DNA from: Euonymus europaeus
Lineage: Eukaryota > Streptophyta > Magnoliopsida > Celastrales > Celastraceae
DNA length: 64,000 nt
Assembly: GCA_963580455.1 (NCBI GenBank)
Contig: OY756970.1
Location: 3,100,001 to 3,164,000 of the forward strand
Direction of reading: 5' to 3'
Both the position numbers and the translations under genes were made by a program. Shown in pieces: positions 14,802-26,357 of the stretch. How positions within the stretch are numbered: the first letter of the stretch is position 1; every line of letters begins with the position of its first letter. Below the pieces are notes generated by a model that made no database searches, was not told the DNA's origin, and saw only the letters and a list, made by a program, of their open reading frames with translations.

Positions 14802-17800
14802 AGTAGTAGTTTCTGCATTTTTCTAAAACTTGTTATAACATCTGTTTTTGTGACATTTTAATGTTGACTTGCCTGCCAGGGAGTATGCATTGGCTTGAGT
14901 GAAGTGATGGCAAATTCTGGAAGGAGTCAATTGCTGAGCTTCATGGACGAGCTCATCCCTACTATTCGGACTGCCCTGTGTGATAGGTTTGTTTTATAGG
15001 CAACTTTGCTTGTGCTTTTTTGTACGTACGAGAAAATTTCGTTTCATTATTATAGTTTCTATTTGCAGCAAGCGTGAAGTTCGTGAGTCTGCAGGTGTAG
15101 CATTCAGTACTCTTTACAAGGTGCTATTCTGTTTTTACTTTCATTTTGGAATTTTATGCCTTACAAAGCAAATTTTGCGTAGAGATTGAACCATTAGATT
15201 TCATGATTTAGAGTGCTGGTATGCAAGCAATAGATGAAATTGTGCCGACACTTTTGCACGCGTTGGAGGATGATCAAACCTCTGATACAGCGCTTGATGG
15301 TCTTAAACAGATCTTAAGGTGAAATATAATTATACTCGCTGTTCTCTCTGTCTCTGTCTCTGTCTATGTCTGTCTTTCTCTCTCTCATGTGCTTGTGTAT
15401 TCAGATGAGAAGATTATTCATTTTTTGGTGCTATTTTTCTCTCTTTATTTTAGTGTCAGGACAACTGCGGTGTTGCCTCACATTTTGCCTAAGCTGGTTC
15501 ATCTACCCCTTTCGTATGTTTTCCTCACCATTTTGTGATTCGTGTTTAGAATTTAGGATACATAACCGAGGCAACTTTAGTGAACTGGGTTTTTTGTTTT
15601 GGTTTCTTAATCCAGGGCCTTTAATGCACATGCCCTTGGGGCTTTAGCAGAGGTTGCGGGACCTGGTTTGAATATTCACCTTGGAACTGTTCTTCCTGCC
15701 TTACTTTCTGCAATGGGTGGAAATGATGCGGTATAATAATATCCTGCATTTCATTACTTTCTTAATCCAACTCTATCCCTTGATTAATGATCACTTTTGG
15801 ATGGTATAGAATGTCCAAAGTTTGGCGAAGAACGCTGCCGAAACAGTGGTCTTAGTCATAGATGATGAAGGCATTGAGTCCTTGATAGCGGAGCTTCTTA
15901 AAGGTGTTAGTGATAGTCAGGTATGTTTTATAGTTACTCTTTTTGTAGGTTTCTTTTTACAAATTGCTTTAGCGGTTGAAGTTTTGTGTTCTGGCACTTG
16001 TAACGATCTTGCCAACACCGTGTGCTCAGCCTCTTAGCACTGTTGGTGCTGTTCTGGTGCTCTTGATATTTTTTGTTTCTCTCTCTTGTTTTTGTGTTTT
16101 TGACCATTCAATGGTTTCAGGCTACAATTAGACGAAATTCTTCATATCTGATCGGATACTTCTTCAAAAACAGCAAATTATACTTGGTTGACGAAGCTCC
16201 GAACATGATATCTATGCTTATTATTTCACTCAGTGACTCTGATTCGGCCACTGTAGCGGTATTACAATAATTCAGTTATGCTCTAACGTAATCCATCTTT
16301 TGTTGGCTGCATCTAATGTTCTGTTTAATAGGCTGCTTGGGAAGCCTTATGTAGGGTGGTTAGTTCAGTTCCTAGAGAAGTACTTCCTTCATATATAAAA
16401 CTAGTACGCGATGCTGTATCTACATCCAGAGACAAGGAGCGTAGAAAAAAGAAGGTGGGTGGAATCATCGTAGTGAATGCTAATATTCAGCATGCATGGC
16501 TTTGTTTTTTAGTCCAATGAGATATTTCTTCTGCGAATCTTGTTGAAGGTTAACAATATGAAACTTTGTTAATTTTGTTGCTATGCAGGGAGGGGCGGTT
16601 CTCATTCCCGGACTTTGTCTCCCAAAAGCTCTTCAGCCTGTGATTCCAATCTTTCTCCAAGTAATTCGGTTCATCCTTCTCATGCTATATTTGTATATTT
16701 ATACCGATAGACAATATGATTCGTGGGATGGTATTATTCTTGAAAGGGATGTTTTTTTTTTCTTTTTATCATTGTTCTTTTACTGCCCTTTTTACTTTGT
16801 TTAAAACGGAAATGATTATACACGAACGATAGGATTTTTCTTTGTGCTGGGTTCGTCTGAACTGTTGAGTAGGTACAAATCAAATGCCAAGTACTGCATG
16901 GCTTGTCTATCTATGTATGAACATGAAATACTTGAGGTGTTTCCATTTCATGTCATTATGTGCTAACGTATAGAACTTGGTGACCCTTTTATTTAATGTA
17001 GCATGATGTCTTCTCTGCCATTAATTTTGTGCAAAGATTGGAGTCAATGAAATATGTGTTCTGTTTATCTCCTTCCAGAGAAGATCTGTAGCTAACAATA
17101 AATATCTTTCCTTCTTATTGATGTATCTCTCGTCCCAAGGTCCAACAATCTTGGTTACTTTCTATGTTTTGTTCCCTTTCAAGGTGGACTACATAGACTG
17201 CTGCATTAATAATGTTCAGTACGTCTTTGATATGTTTCGCCTAAGATGTTTAAATAATGTGGACATCTGGTTCTGAAAACTCCTTGAACTTAGAAGTTAG
17301 AATTATTGATATTTTGTTAGCTTTTGAGATTTCTTAGGTAGAGCAATTAAATGCTAATCACTCAATTGTATCAACCTGCCAGTCGTGTTTTAAAAATAGA
17401 AGTTGAATTTCTGGCTTTTATTGTTGGCACTTAACAAAAATGTGTTTCATTGCTGTCCTAGTTTCAATTAATTTTATGCAATTAGTAGCTACCAAAAATC
17501 TCTCTTTGTGCCGCTTTCTTGCTGATATAATGTTCATGTTTCTATTTGAACACGGCATTTGTAGCATTTTATATTTGTAGAGTTGTTTTTTTTTACATTA
17601 AATCTTTTGATTTGGACATATATCTTCAGAATGCACTATAGCACAACAGTGTACTTTTAGCTATCCTTTGACATGTATAAATTCTTGAGTTTCATTGATC
17701 GTTTTGTAGGGCCTGATGAGTGGTTCTGCTGAAATGAGAGAGCAAGCCGCCTTGGGTCTTGGGGAGCTAGTTGAAGTAACTAGTGAACAAGCTCTTAAGG

Positions 17801-20800
17801 AGTTTGTCATTCCAATTACCGGGTAAATTTAGTCAACCTAAACTATCCTTAAATGCCCAGATATCTGAAAAAACAATGAAGTTGTTTGAAGTCGTATTTG
17901 AAGTGTCATTAATGCCCATCATGCTGTGGTCATTGTTAGACTGGTTGTCGTTTTTGTTGTGTGGGTTTTGAAGTTGGGTACACACATGGAGGTGCTGATG
18001 GGACTATCAAAGTTTAAAAAATGGCTAAAACTTAAAAGCATATATTAATCTTTTGTGTTATACCTTCTGGTTTTTGTTCAAGTATGTTTGTAGTTTGGGT
18101 TGGGGCCCTTTGAGCTACTTTTGATACAGTCAATATTGTGCTTGATGTGGCAAGTTTTATCTGCTTGTGTCTACTGAGCATTTAATAGTAAACCTGACCT
18201 TTGCATCACCTGTATTATGACATCAGGCCTCTTATACGGATCATAGGTGATCGTTTCCCGTGGCAGGTGAAGAATGCGATTTTGTCTACGCTAAGCATTA
18301 TAATTAGAAAGGGCGGAATGGCCCTGAAGCCATTCCTTCCGCAGCTTCAGACAACCTTTGTCAAGTGTCTACAAGATAATACCAGGTTAGTTTGGGATAC
18401 ATGGTTTTAATATCATTCCAAAACTTTTATTATTATTAAGCATTGACGGAGTGCTTGATGATCTGGTCTTCAATTCGGTGCTTATATGTTCGTATCTGCA
18501 TTGATATCCTAGGAGCGTAAATAAATGTATTGCATGCAAGTATATTGGAGTTTCCTCCACCAAATCTTGACTTGCCTTGTTTAATTACGTACCTTTGCAT
18601 TAATGGTGTGACAGGACTGTTCGTTCAAGTGCTGCCCTTGCCCTTGGAGAGCTTAGCGCACTCAGTACAAGAGTGGACCCATTAGTTGGTGACCTCCTGT
18701 CCAGTCTGCAGGTGACTTGTTTTAAACATTTCTGCTCATGTTAGATTGCAAAAGTTGTATCTGTAACATTATAATATACTCTGCAGGCTTCGGACACTGG
18801 GGTTCGAGAGGCCATTTTGACTGCTTTAAAAGGTGTCCTCAAGCATGCTGCGAAGAGTGTGGGCAATGCTGTTAGAACTCGTGTCTACCTTATCTTGAAG
18901 GATTTAATTTACCATGATGATGACATTGTTCGGATCTCTTCTGCAAGCATCTTGGGTATCATATCAGAGGTCCGGTTTGGTTCTGCTAATATTTCCTTTA
19001 AACAGCCTGAACAAATGTAAAATAGAAATTCAAGTAAGAAGTAGGTTTTCCATGGGGCTGCTCAAGTTTCAAAGACTAATGTTTTTTAATGCTACTACTT
19101 CTTCTGATTCTATTGTTCTCCTTTGTCCTAAAAAAAAATGTTCCCCTTTGTCATTATGTTTTCCACTGTTGCCTTAGAACAATGATCTGTCAGTTTAAAA
19201 CTTGAGTTTTTATGTCTTTTCCATTGTGCTGTTACTCTTCTAAGTCTCTTCTCACTTTTCACTCGGCTAATCAGTTTACGAGGCAGGCTGTACCTTGATT
19301 TTGGCATCTCTAGTCAATTTCTCCCTTTCCCAGTCATTTTCATTGCGCCATTCTTGTTCTCGTCATGTTATTCTGACAAATTTCTGTTTTATTTTATTGA
19401 TTGAGTTGCAGTACCTAGAAGATACCCAGCAGAGTAGCTTGCTTCAAGAAGTCTCTAGTTTGGCATCTTCTCCAAGCTGGGTTGCTAGGCATGGTGCCAC
19501 TCTCATAATTTCATCATTACTCAGGCACAATGCTTCTGGAGTTACCGTGTTGCCAGACTTCCCCGCTGTTGTAAATTGTCTTAAATGTGCTCTAAAAGAT
19601 GAAAAGGTATTTAGTCTCTTATCTTTAATTTTGTAGCAAGGTAAGAGATTAAAAAAAGGTGAAACGAGTGGGATGTGATAGAGCTGTCTGCTGTTACTCT
19701 ATCAGGATGAAGGGAGTAGTTTCTATTACTGTTTGTGATTGAGGTCAGAGACTCAGAGGGTTGAAGAGGAGAGGTAGAACTGAAGGGAGTACAAATGTAA
19801 TAGTATCCAATATGTGGCACTGGTATGCAGTCCTTTGAAGAGATGATTGGTCTCTATCAAGAAGAAAAAAGAGAGGGCCGGGGGTGTCGGGGTTGCCTAA
19901 AATCTAATCTATGAACTAATCCTCTCTCTCTAGATGTTCCACCTATATAAGGGATTGTTCTCTCTGTTTTTCTTACTCTCCCACCTCCGGACATGTAAAT
20001 GTGTGTTGCTTTTATCAATTCTCTCACACTCTCTTGCCAAATGCAGTGATAAAAGCTGTTTTGCCCTTTTTCCTCTCGTTTTTTTTTTAAATATTCCTTT
20101 ACCTCGTATTCTCTAACATACTATTTTGCAAATAGTTTCCTGTTCGTGAAACTTCGACCAAGGCATTAGGGAGGCTTCTGCTTCATCAATCTCTAAGTGA
20201 CCCTTCTAAAGCAGCTATACACACAGATATTGTTTCAAACATAGTGGCAGCTCTGCATGATGATTCCAATGAAGTCAGAAGAAGAGCACTATCTGCTATA
20301 AAAGCTGTTGCGAAAGTAAACCCTCGTCTTCTTACTCTTGCTTATGGATATTTTGAACTAATGCAGTCTTGGACTTTATTCGGGAATTTTTAGGCATTTG
20401 AACGTCATACATTGGATTGCAGGTAAATCCTTCAGTTATTTTGGCCCACATAACAATTGTTGGTCCTGCACTTGCTGAATGTTTGAAGGATGGAAGTACA
20501 CCTGTGAGACTTGCTGCAGAAAGATGTGCTCTGCACTCGTTCCAGTTAGCAAAGGGTACTTTGTTGTGGCACTTTATCGTTCCTATTTTTTAACCGTGCA
20601 CTTTGTTTTTGTGTAGCATGGTTATAAAGTATATGCTGTTTCATTTACTAATGGTGTCTGGACTCATTCAAGCATTGTATCAAAACTGTATTTCCTGTGA
20701 GATTCAGTAATGGAATTCATTTATAAGTACCAAGTTATGTTTTGCAGGGACAGAAAATGTTCAGGCTGCACAAAAATTTATAACTGGCTTGGATGCAAGG

Positions 20801-21437
20801 CGATTATCAAAGCTTCCTGAACTGAGGTATGTTATCACATAATTATGCGCGAAGGTGATTATTTGTTTCTCTCACTTAAAAAGTACGGTGCAGAGCGGTA
20901 GCTAGAGTGGTTATCCTCCCTGGTTGTGAATCCTTGAGGCAATGAGCTGGTCACTTTAGCACAGTATCATGTCTCTGGCAACCCCATAACTGAATCTTTT
21001 TATGACCTAAATTATTTCCTGGCAGTTGAGGACAACATAAATATCATTTCAAATCTTGGAAACTTGTCGGCATTGGCATCACTGAAACAGTTTTTTGCAT
21101 GATCATTTTTGGTAAATAAATTAATTTTTGGCCAAGGGATTAATAATTATTTAATAATACATACTTTTTTGCCCATTCTGGAATGTGGTCGGTGGAATAG
21201 TCTTCCATGTGATTTATATTTGATGGGGAATACTCTGTAGGATAACAATAAGACCATAAAATATTTGATATCTTAATATACTGTCTATGGCATAAAATGA
21301 GCATAAGTACTTTGATTGGAATATAAATAAGCCTAGTTTCTGTGGACATGTTTGTGAGGGTTTGTTTGCTTGTGTGGTGGAAATGTGTATGCAGTGATGA
21401 CAGTGAAGACAGCGAAAATGAATCGACAAGTGTCTGA
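1..21437 (+). CDS. GCN1: GCN1 / ILITYHIA, HEAT-repeat activator of GCN2 (3' part; 5' end outside window)
   Basis: GCN1 is a ribosome-associated cytosolic HEAT-repeat scaffold that activates the eIF2-alpha kinase GCN2; the plant orthologue is ILITYHIA. I traced 42 exons with GT-AG junctions, all in phase: 1-266, 349-465, 564-665, 743-892, 3263-3427, 3508-3684, 4304-4426, 4666-4746, 4857-4973, 5490-5662, 6727-6804, 6893-7040, 8398-8520, 8623-8679, 8761-8871, 8997-9188, 9283-9456, 10169-10279, 10371-10440, 10558-10636, 11013-11115, 11203-11373, 11481-11603, 11686-11799, 14880-14986, 15069-15120, 15212-15318, 15454-15513, 15616-15730, 15810-15920, 16121-16258, 16332-16454, 16589-16660, 17710-17822, 18227-18385, 18615-18711, 18787-18969, 19412-19606, 20136-20315, 20423-20555, 20748-20826, 21395-21437. 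They encode about 1,729 residues. The family is near 2,600-2,700, so the N-terminal third is missing. Exons 16-17 carry the eEF3-like HEAT block ([30 protein letters not shown]). The C terminus is a Ser/Asp/Glu tail before TGA. No premature stop is seen. The first visible codon is not a start. Confidence 0.96.
893..3262 (+). other. GCN1 intron of 2.37 kb
   Basis: This AT-rich intron separates the exon ending ALHDPEK from the exon opening [14 protein letters not shown]. It contains a GA microsatellite. I see no other gene in it; the open frames here lack coding character. Donor and acceptor are both canonical. Confidence 0.85.
1156..1184. repeat. (GA)n microsatellite in GCN1 intron
   Basis: An uninterrupted run of GA dinucleotides of about 29 bp, preceded by a short CA-rich stretch. 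It is purely intronic. Confidence 0.95.
7041..8397 (+). other. GCN1 intron of 1.36 kb
   Basis: This intron lies between the exon ending VLPSLLK and the exon opening [13 protein letters not shown]. It is AT-rich and has one fortuitous ORF of about 124 codons with no recognisable domain. I see nothing else in it. Confidence 0.8.
11930..12250. mobile_element. Mutator-type MITE, 321 bp, in GCN1 intron
   Basis: The element is flanked by a perfect 9-bp direct repeat, TTGCGGTAA, at 11921-11929 and 12251-12259. Both ends carry imperfect inverted repeats built around TAGCCCATATTT followed by a second CCCAT block. It has no coding capacity. A 9-bp target duplication with long imperfect inverted ends is typical of MULE-derived MITEs. 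Confidence 0.85.
13133..14452. mobile_element. Foldback Mutator-type element, 1,320 bp, in GCN1 intron
   Basis: The ends are GGGACAAGTAACGG and its complement CCGTTACTTGTCCC. The two arms are near-complementary for about 400 bp (13133-13550 and 14040-14452). The 9-bp target duplication AATTTTTTT is present at 13124-13132 and 14453-14461. The unpaired centre holds a direct repeat of about 75 bp, 130 bp apart, starting near 13687 and 13817 (shared GATGCACCAGGTGT and TGTATACAGAT). It has no ORF. Transcribed as intron RNA, it could form a hairpin of several hundred base pairs. Confidence 0.9.
14771..14797. repeat. (CT)n microsatellite
   Basis: A CT run of about 27 bp, about 80 bp upstream of the acceptor of the large GCN1 intron. 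It may add to the polypyrimidine character of that acceptor region. Confidence 0.95.
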
Positions 21438-22330
21438 GTAGTCTTTGGTCCTTGGCTCCTTCAGATATTGATTCTCCAAGAGATTATGTTATCGGCAGAT
21501 GCGCTGGGCTGATATTTTATTGCCATGATTGTTTATAGGATACATGTATACACACTTAGGAAGAGATGGGGTTGGACACCCAGTTTTCTACCCCGGGGTG
21601 TTCTAATACTAATGTAATTTTCAATCCTCTACATAGTATTCATGTTTTCTCTCTTTTCTACTGTGACCCTTATGTATGAGAAAAACCTCCATCTTGTAAT
21701 TCATAGTTATAGGTCACAGAACACATTTTGTGAATTTTCCCCCTCCTACGGTCGACCAAAGATTGAGCTATTGCATGCAACATGATGTTTTGTTGAAATT
21801 AGATTGACATTATGTAGTTCAAGAGAGTGAATTCCAATTGTGTCGTGTATTTGTACTCCAATAATCTACACAGTTGCTGAGATTTGTGACTAATTCTAAC
21901 TAAACTTCTTTATCTGGAAATCAAAATTCGGTTCCTTCTGACTAGGATTTTAATTCAAGTTATTTTGTGATAGAATAATTTGAAATTGTATTTATGTAAT
22001 TAAAACTTGAATATTACACAATTATTTTATTCTCATTTTAATATATTTCTCTGCTATTTTCTTCATTCACTTGTGAGTTGTGACTCTTCGAAAACATTGA
22101 TTTCTCACGTGGACAGAATGCATTGTAGCACACATCGAGGTTTGCACCCGCAACTCAACACAAATCCAATTAAAACAAATTTGCAAACAATCATTTCTCA
22201 AAACAAAAATTAAATGCAACAAGAAAATGGAAAGTGTTTTGAATTCAATAATGTAATTATCATATGCTTTTTTAATGTTGAATTAAATCAATAAGAAGAG
22301 AGATTGAGCGAGTAAGTGTAGTGTTGGAAC
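21438..22330. other. GCN1 3' flank and AT-rich intergenic DNA
   Basis: Begins with the presumed 3' UTR of GCN1. There is no perfect AATAAA soon after the stop, only AT-rich near-matches. No further gene is recognisable. Confidence 0.6.
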
Positions 22331-22483
22331 CTACTTCTTGTAGCCTCCTTGGTCTGTGAGGTGGTCATTTGTGTGCACCTTCACTAAAGAAGTTCTATCA
22401 TTTTCAATGATGTCTTGCACAAAATGGTACTTGACTTCAATATGTTTATTGTAGGCAAAATGCACCTTCGATTGTATTATGTT
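22331..22483 (-). pseudogene. Ty1/copia RNase H C-terminal relic
   Basis: The minus strand encodes a short stretch with the typical end of a copia pol polyprotein: HIEVKYHFVQDIIEN followed by VKVHTNDHLTDQ, corresponding to the family pattern KHIEVKYHFIRD...HTxxNxAD. Only about 50 codons survive. The rest of pol is absent from the window, so this is a truncated fossil. Confidence 0.75.
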
Positions 22484-22880
22484 GTTAGGTTCAAGTGTGA
22501 GTTTTGAAATATGTGTTCTAATGTAGCATAAGCGCAGCAATAGAACACACATAAATCCAAACACAAGTAAATCATGCTAACTAACTAGTAAGTAATAATC
22601 ACAATATCAAAATGAAGTAGAGCAAGTATAGAGAGAGAAATAGCACAGAGATTTATGTGGTTCATCTAGAAAGCCTACGTCTACGGAGATGCAAGAGTAT
22701 CCACTAGATCGAATAAACCAAGGCTATTGGACATCCGCCAAATTTGCTCAGACCAAGCTTTGATTACATCTCTCAATGATTCACACAAGAAATCTCACTC
22801 TTATTCACTCAAGAAATTGATCCCACTGAGCTTTCTCTTCTCTCTTTGTCCTCTCTCATTTTTACAAGACCTAAAATAAA
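22484..22880. repeat. Probable LTR-derived segment next to the copia relic
   Basis: This stretch contains GAGATTTATGTGGTTC-type sequence, a phrase common in LTR and leader regions of plant copia elements, then C/T-rich DNA. It abuts the RNase H relic. Termini and target duplication were not found, so the limits are approximate. Confidence 0.4.
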
Positions 22881-22948
22881 AGAATTAATGAAGCTCTATT
22901 TTTCTGCGACTTTATTAAAGTCGAGTAGTCAGACTTTGGCTTGATCGC

Positions 22949-22988
22949 CCTCTAGCGCTTGATCGCCCTCTAGCGCTTGATCGCACCA
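22949..22988. repeat. 18-bp tandem repeat, about two copies
   Basis: The unit GCTTGATCGCCCTCTAGC is repeated head to tail about twice and continues into a partial third copy that ends TTGATCGCACC. Confidence 0.85.
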
Positions 22989-23179
22989 AAATGTGCATTA
23001 TGGTCCACAAAGCTTGTTTTGAATAAAAGTAAGATTCAATAATAAAAAAATCAATTGAGAGAAAATACTTATGCCCTAATGTAATTTTAGGTAGAAAATA
23101 GTTACTCTTTTAAGAAATTTTTCGATATAACGATAAATTTTAAAAAATAATTATAGAATGAAAATTGATGACACCATTA

Positions 23180-23660
23180 CACCTTTCAATGAAATGAAAA
23201 CACGTGTCGCATAGAATCATTATGTTCGGTCTACATATCGACCGAACCGACCTATATTCTTCTATGCTCGGCATTCACATGTCTCGATTCTCGAACATGT
23301 TCCAATTACGAATGAAAACAAGTTTTCCTTATTCTACACGGAATTCTCTCTCATGAGTAGTGTCTTATTATAACAAGGACTCATCCCAAAGAAGAATTCT
23401 ATTAGGAGTTAGAAATGAATTTTTACCGGATATACTCAAGACACATTTTTTTCTACAGTCAAATACATAACTTTTAGAGTATCATGTTGCTTACTCTATA
23501 GGAGTTATACGTTCACATATGACTTGAGCATCGGAACGCTAACGCTAGATAACAACATCTGGTGGGCTCTTAGCTCATGTTTGTTCGTCTATGCAGGAGA
23601 TCACCAATCGAGAAGAGCAATATAACCCGAGAAGACCTAGCTCGGCCATCACCTAATACG
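23180..23660. repeat. Candidate gypsy-type LTR fragment
   Basis: A moderately GC-rich island in AT-rich DNA. It has the phrasing of a plant Ty3/gypsy LTR 3' part: ACTTGAGCATCGGAACGCTAA followed by TGGTGGGCTC and a GCAGG step. No coding sequence and no termini were identified. This is resemblance only. Confidence 0.35.
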
Positions 23661-24049
23661 TCACCCAAACCAGCCAATTTTGGACGTCATAAAAAATGAA
23701 ATAAAACCATTAGTATAATTGAAAAAGAATTGAGGAACCAAATATATATATATATATTTTTTCTTTCTTTTTTTGACGGGAGTGCTTCACTTTGAGTTGG
23801 GTATTATACTTACAGGGTAAAATACATTTAACTTGTTTTTTTAAAAGAAGGATGTGTTTTTTAGTTTTTACAAATATAATAAGTTTTCGTCTTTTCACTC
23901 GAGGGATATTCTATGTATTTTCACCAAATTTATTTAATCAAATTAGATGAAAAGAGGTGAGGAGTCTCATTCTTTAGGTTCATTTCATTTTGAAATTTAA
24001 AAATAATGACAAAATAATGGATATTCTGAAAATGTCTCTGCCATCTAAT

Positions 24050-25195
24050 TAGGTCAAAAACCATGTCTTGTCTTCCCAAGCGTTCAAATGAAGCCTGGCT
24101 GCTGCCATTCAAATTGTATTGTCGGGACAAATCCAACGACTGTGGTCTCTTCTCCATCTACTATCAAGAATGGTCTGATGGAGGCAAAATGCTTTTTGAA
24201 GTCTGATAAGGTTTTTGCTTCAATCTGACCTTTTTTGACGTCAGATCCAGGCAAAATCCTTGGCGTTAGATTCATCTTGAAAAGGGCAATTCCAACGCCA
24301 CAGGCCTTACCTTCATCTGACATCCAAAACAGCTGGAGCGAGTAGAAAAAGTGTTCGGCCATTAGTCGTTGTAGGTCGGGCTTTATTCTTCTCGCAGTTG
24401 AGCTTTTTTTTTTAGACCATTAGTGATCATTTTGACAGTCTGACAAAAAAGTTAGCTCAAAAAATATGAAATCACAATTGTCATCTACTACTAGTGCATA
24501 ACTCTTTTTCTCTGTTCGATGGACCTAGAGCTCTGATTCACTGCTAAAATACTATGTCCCAAGTAATAAACTCTAAGGCTTGGATTTGCTAGAGTGTTAC
24601 GGGCTTGGGGAACATATTCGTTCTAAAATGTTAATTGTTCCAAGTGCTAAACCCTAGGATTATAACTACTAAACCCTAACGGACTCGAGTACTCTAAAAA
24701 CTAGGACTTCCAAAATTGGTCTAAACTCTTTTTCCCTTTAGAACCACTTTTTCTCTATTCGACAAACCCAAAACCTAAATTTTCTATTAAAACCCTATGT
24801 CCTAACTGATGAACCTGAAAGTTTGGATTTGCTTAACCCAACCAATTCTTACCATTTAAAGTAAAGCACTTAAAATAAGACCTAGATAATGGACCAATAA
24901 TATTGTCATAAACTGTATAATGCTCCTGTAGAAAATATTTTTTCTCCGTAATCGCTTTCTATTGGTGAATTGAGGCGAGGCTAATGATATTAGAATCACC
25001 TGGTCAAGAAAAATCTAATACCATCGATCGTCAAAAAACGACCAAATCGAGGCAAAATGCGTTCCAATCGTTGTAGGCCGTATTGCCTCAATCATGCAAT
25101 TTTCAATGTCGGATATTGGCAAGGCTAGTGTCATTGGATTCATCTCGGCTTGGCGATTTCAACGCCACCGACTTCTGCTCTAAATTTTCCCCTTA
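24050..25195. repeat. Diverged direct-repeat pair in intergenic DNA
   Basis: About 130-bp stretches near 24180-24310 and 25050-25180 share the order GAGGCAAAATGC...TTGCxTCAAT...GTCxGAT...GGATTCATCT/AGATTCATCT...CAACGCCAC. A minus-strand frame open through the first copy is probably incidental. Nothing else is recognisable here apart from short AAACCCTA motifs near 24590-24680. Confidence 0.45.
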
Positions 25196-25503
25196 ATTTA
25201 ATAAAATTAAAATTCCGCTCGACTTTAACTATCAACAAATGCCAACCGTAAGAATTTAATTATTAAATTAGACCCAATTTAATCAACAAATGTTTGATTT
25301 AGGTGGCACGGTGTTTTTTTTTCTTTAAATAAAATTTTGAGTTCGACTTTTGTGAATGAAAATAATATTTGTTTGCTCTTTTAATGAGAGTCTCTGGATT
25401 CGATCCGGATTTAGTTGGGTTGATTTTAAGTGCGGGCACGACTGGTTGGTCTAGACAAAATAAAAAATAAAAATTAGACCCAATTTATTTCTACCAGGAT
25501 CTT

Positions 25504-25514
25504 CAGTCTGGCCT
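25504..25514. repeat. 11-bp target-site duplication, left
   Basis: CAGTCTGGCCT directly precedes the left inverted repeat of the 9.1-kb MULE and is repeated exactly at 34656-34666. Confidence 0.92.
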
Positions 25515-25634
25515 GGAAATTTGTGAATTTGACCCGTTTTGAAAACCGTTTTAGCTATCTAACCTTGATTTTAGAAATTTTAAAATCTAACCCTTTTAGC
25601 TAAGGAAATGTCCTTCATGTCCCCACTTCTCATT
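25515..25634. repeat. MULE left terminal inverted repeat
   Basis: It pairs with 34535-34655, sharing blocks such as TTTTAGCTATCTA, AAATTTTAAAATCTAACCC, TTTTAGCTAAGGAAATGTC and CCCACTTCTCATTTC with scattered mismatches. Confidence 0.92.
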
Positions 25635-26357
25635 TCCCTTCCTTCTAGAATGAAATCGTTAAATTCATTTTTGGACATGCACAGAGAATCCCGACGACGC
25701 AGAAACCCATTTTCAGACAATAGGGGGAGGAGTGCGACGGCAGGTGCTCTGATTGAGCAACTCAAACTTGCTTTTGGACCGCATGTACTGCAGCTCCTCA
25801 AGCTTCTTCGCACATTCCAGTATCCTAGCTGAGGTTTACAAGTCAGAAACTCGAATCTGCTTTTGCCACATCTCTCCAACTCTCAAGCTTTGTCTTGTTT
25901 CGTCATTGATCCGACAACATACAGTTAACTTCTTCTACCCTCATGAATTTTTTATCTTCCCAGATCTATATTACTGTTGCTTCCTACAGTTTAGTCTTTT
26001 TTCTTCAGTTTGTTGGAGTTCTGGTGACTGAGTAGTACATTTTCGTTGTGTTTTGGAACATTGTTAGGATAGATTGCGAGTTATGGAGAAAAGAAGAGAT
26101 TGTGGTGGCGCTTAGTTTTATATGTGGTTTAAAATTTTTGGTTGAGAATAGTATGAATATTCGTTTTGAACATTGTAATATTTGGTTTAGAATGGTGTTA
26201 AATTTTATGTAAAATTAATCTAAACTACTGTAAATTACTGTAAATTATTTGGTTTAGAATGGTTTAGAATAATGTAAAATTATTTTGTAAATTACTGTCA
26301 AATTATCTTTCTAACAGTACTTTCCTATTTATAAGGTACGAATTTAATTTAGAAGAC
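25635..26357. other. MULE left subterminal region, possible captured exon fragment
   Basis: Between the TIR and the transposase start. About 25650-25880 is more GC-rich than its surroundings and has open frames on both strands; one minus-strand frame reads ILECAKKLEELQYMRSKSK, which looks exon-like. 26120-26330 holds several GGTTTAGAA motifs. I cannot name a parent gene, so capture of host sequence is only a possibility. Confidence 0.4.

Larger units (their letters stand above)
11800..14879 (+). other. Largest GCN1 intron, 3.08 kb, enlarged by two transposons
   Basis: The intron runs from the donor after DPNASRRQ to the acceptor before [10 protein letters not shown]. Two Mutator-type non-autonomous elements (321 bp and 1,320 bp) make up just over half of it. 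Both insertions have clean 9-bp target duplications, and the flanking splice sites are intact. Confidence 0.9.

Noticed and set aside
24084..24362. 92-codon minus-strand ORF
   Set aside because: It overlaps a diverged intergenic repeat, has no recognisable domain, and the second repeat copy is not open.
24590..24680. AAACCCTA motifs as an interstitial telomere
   Set aside because: Only isolated single copies, not a tandem array.
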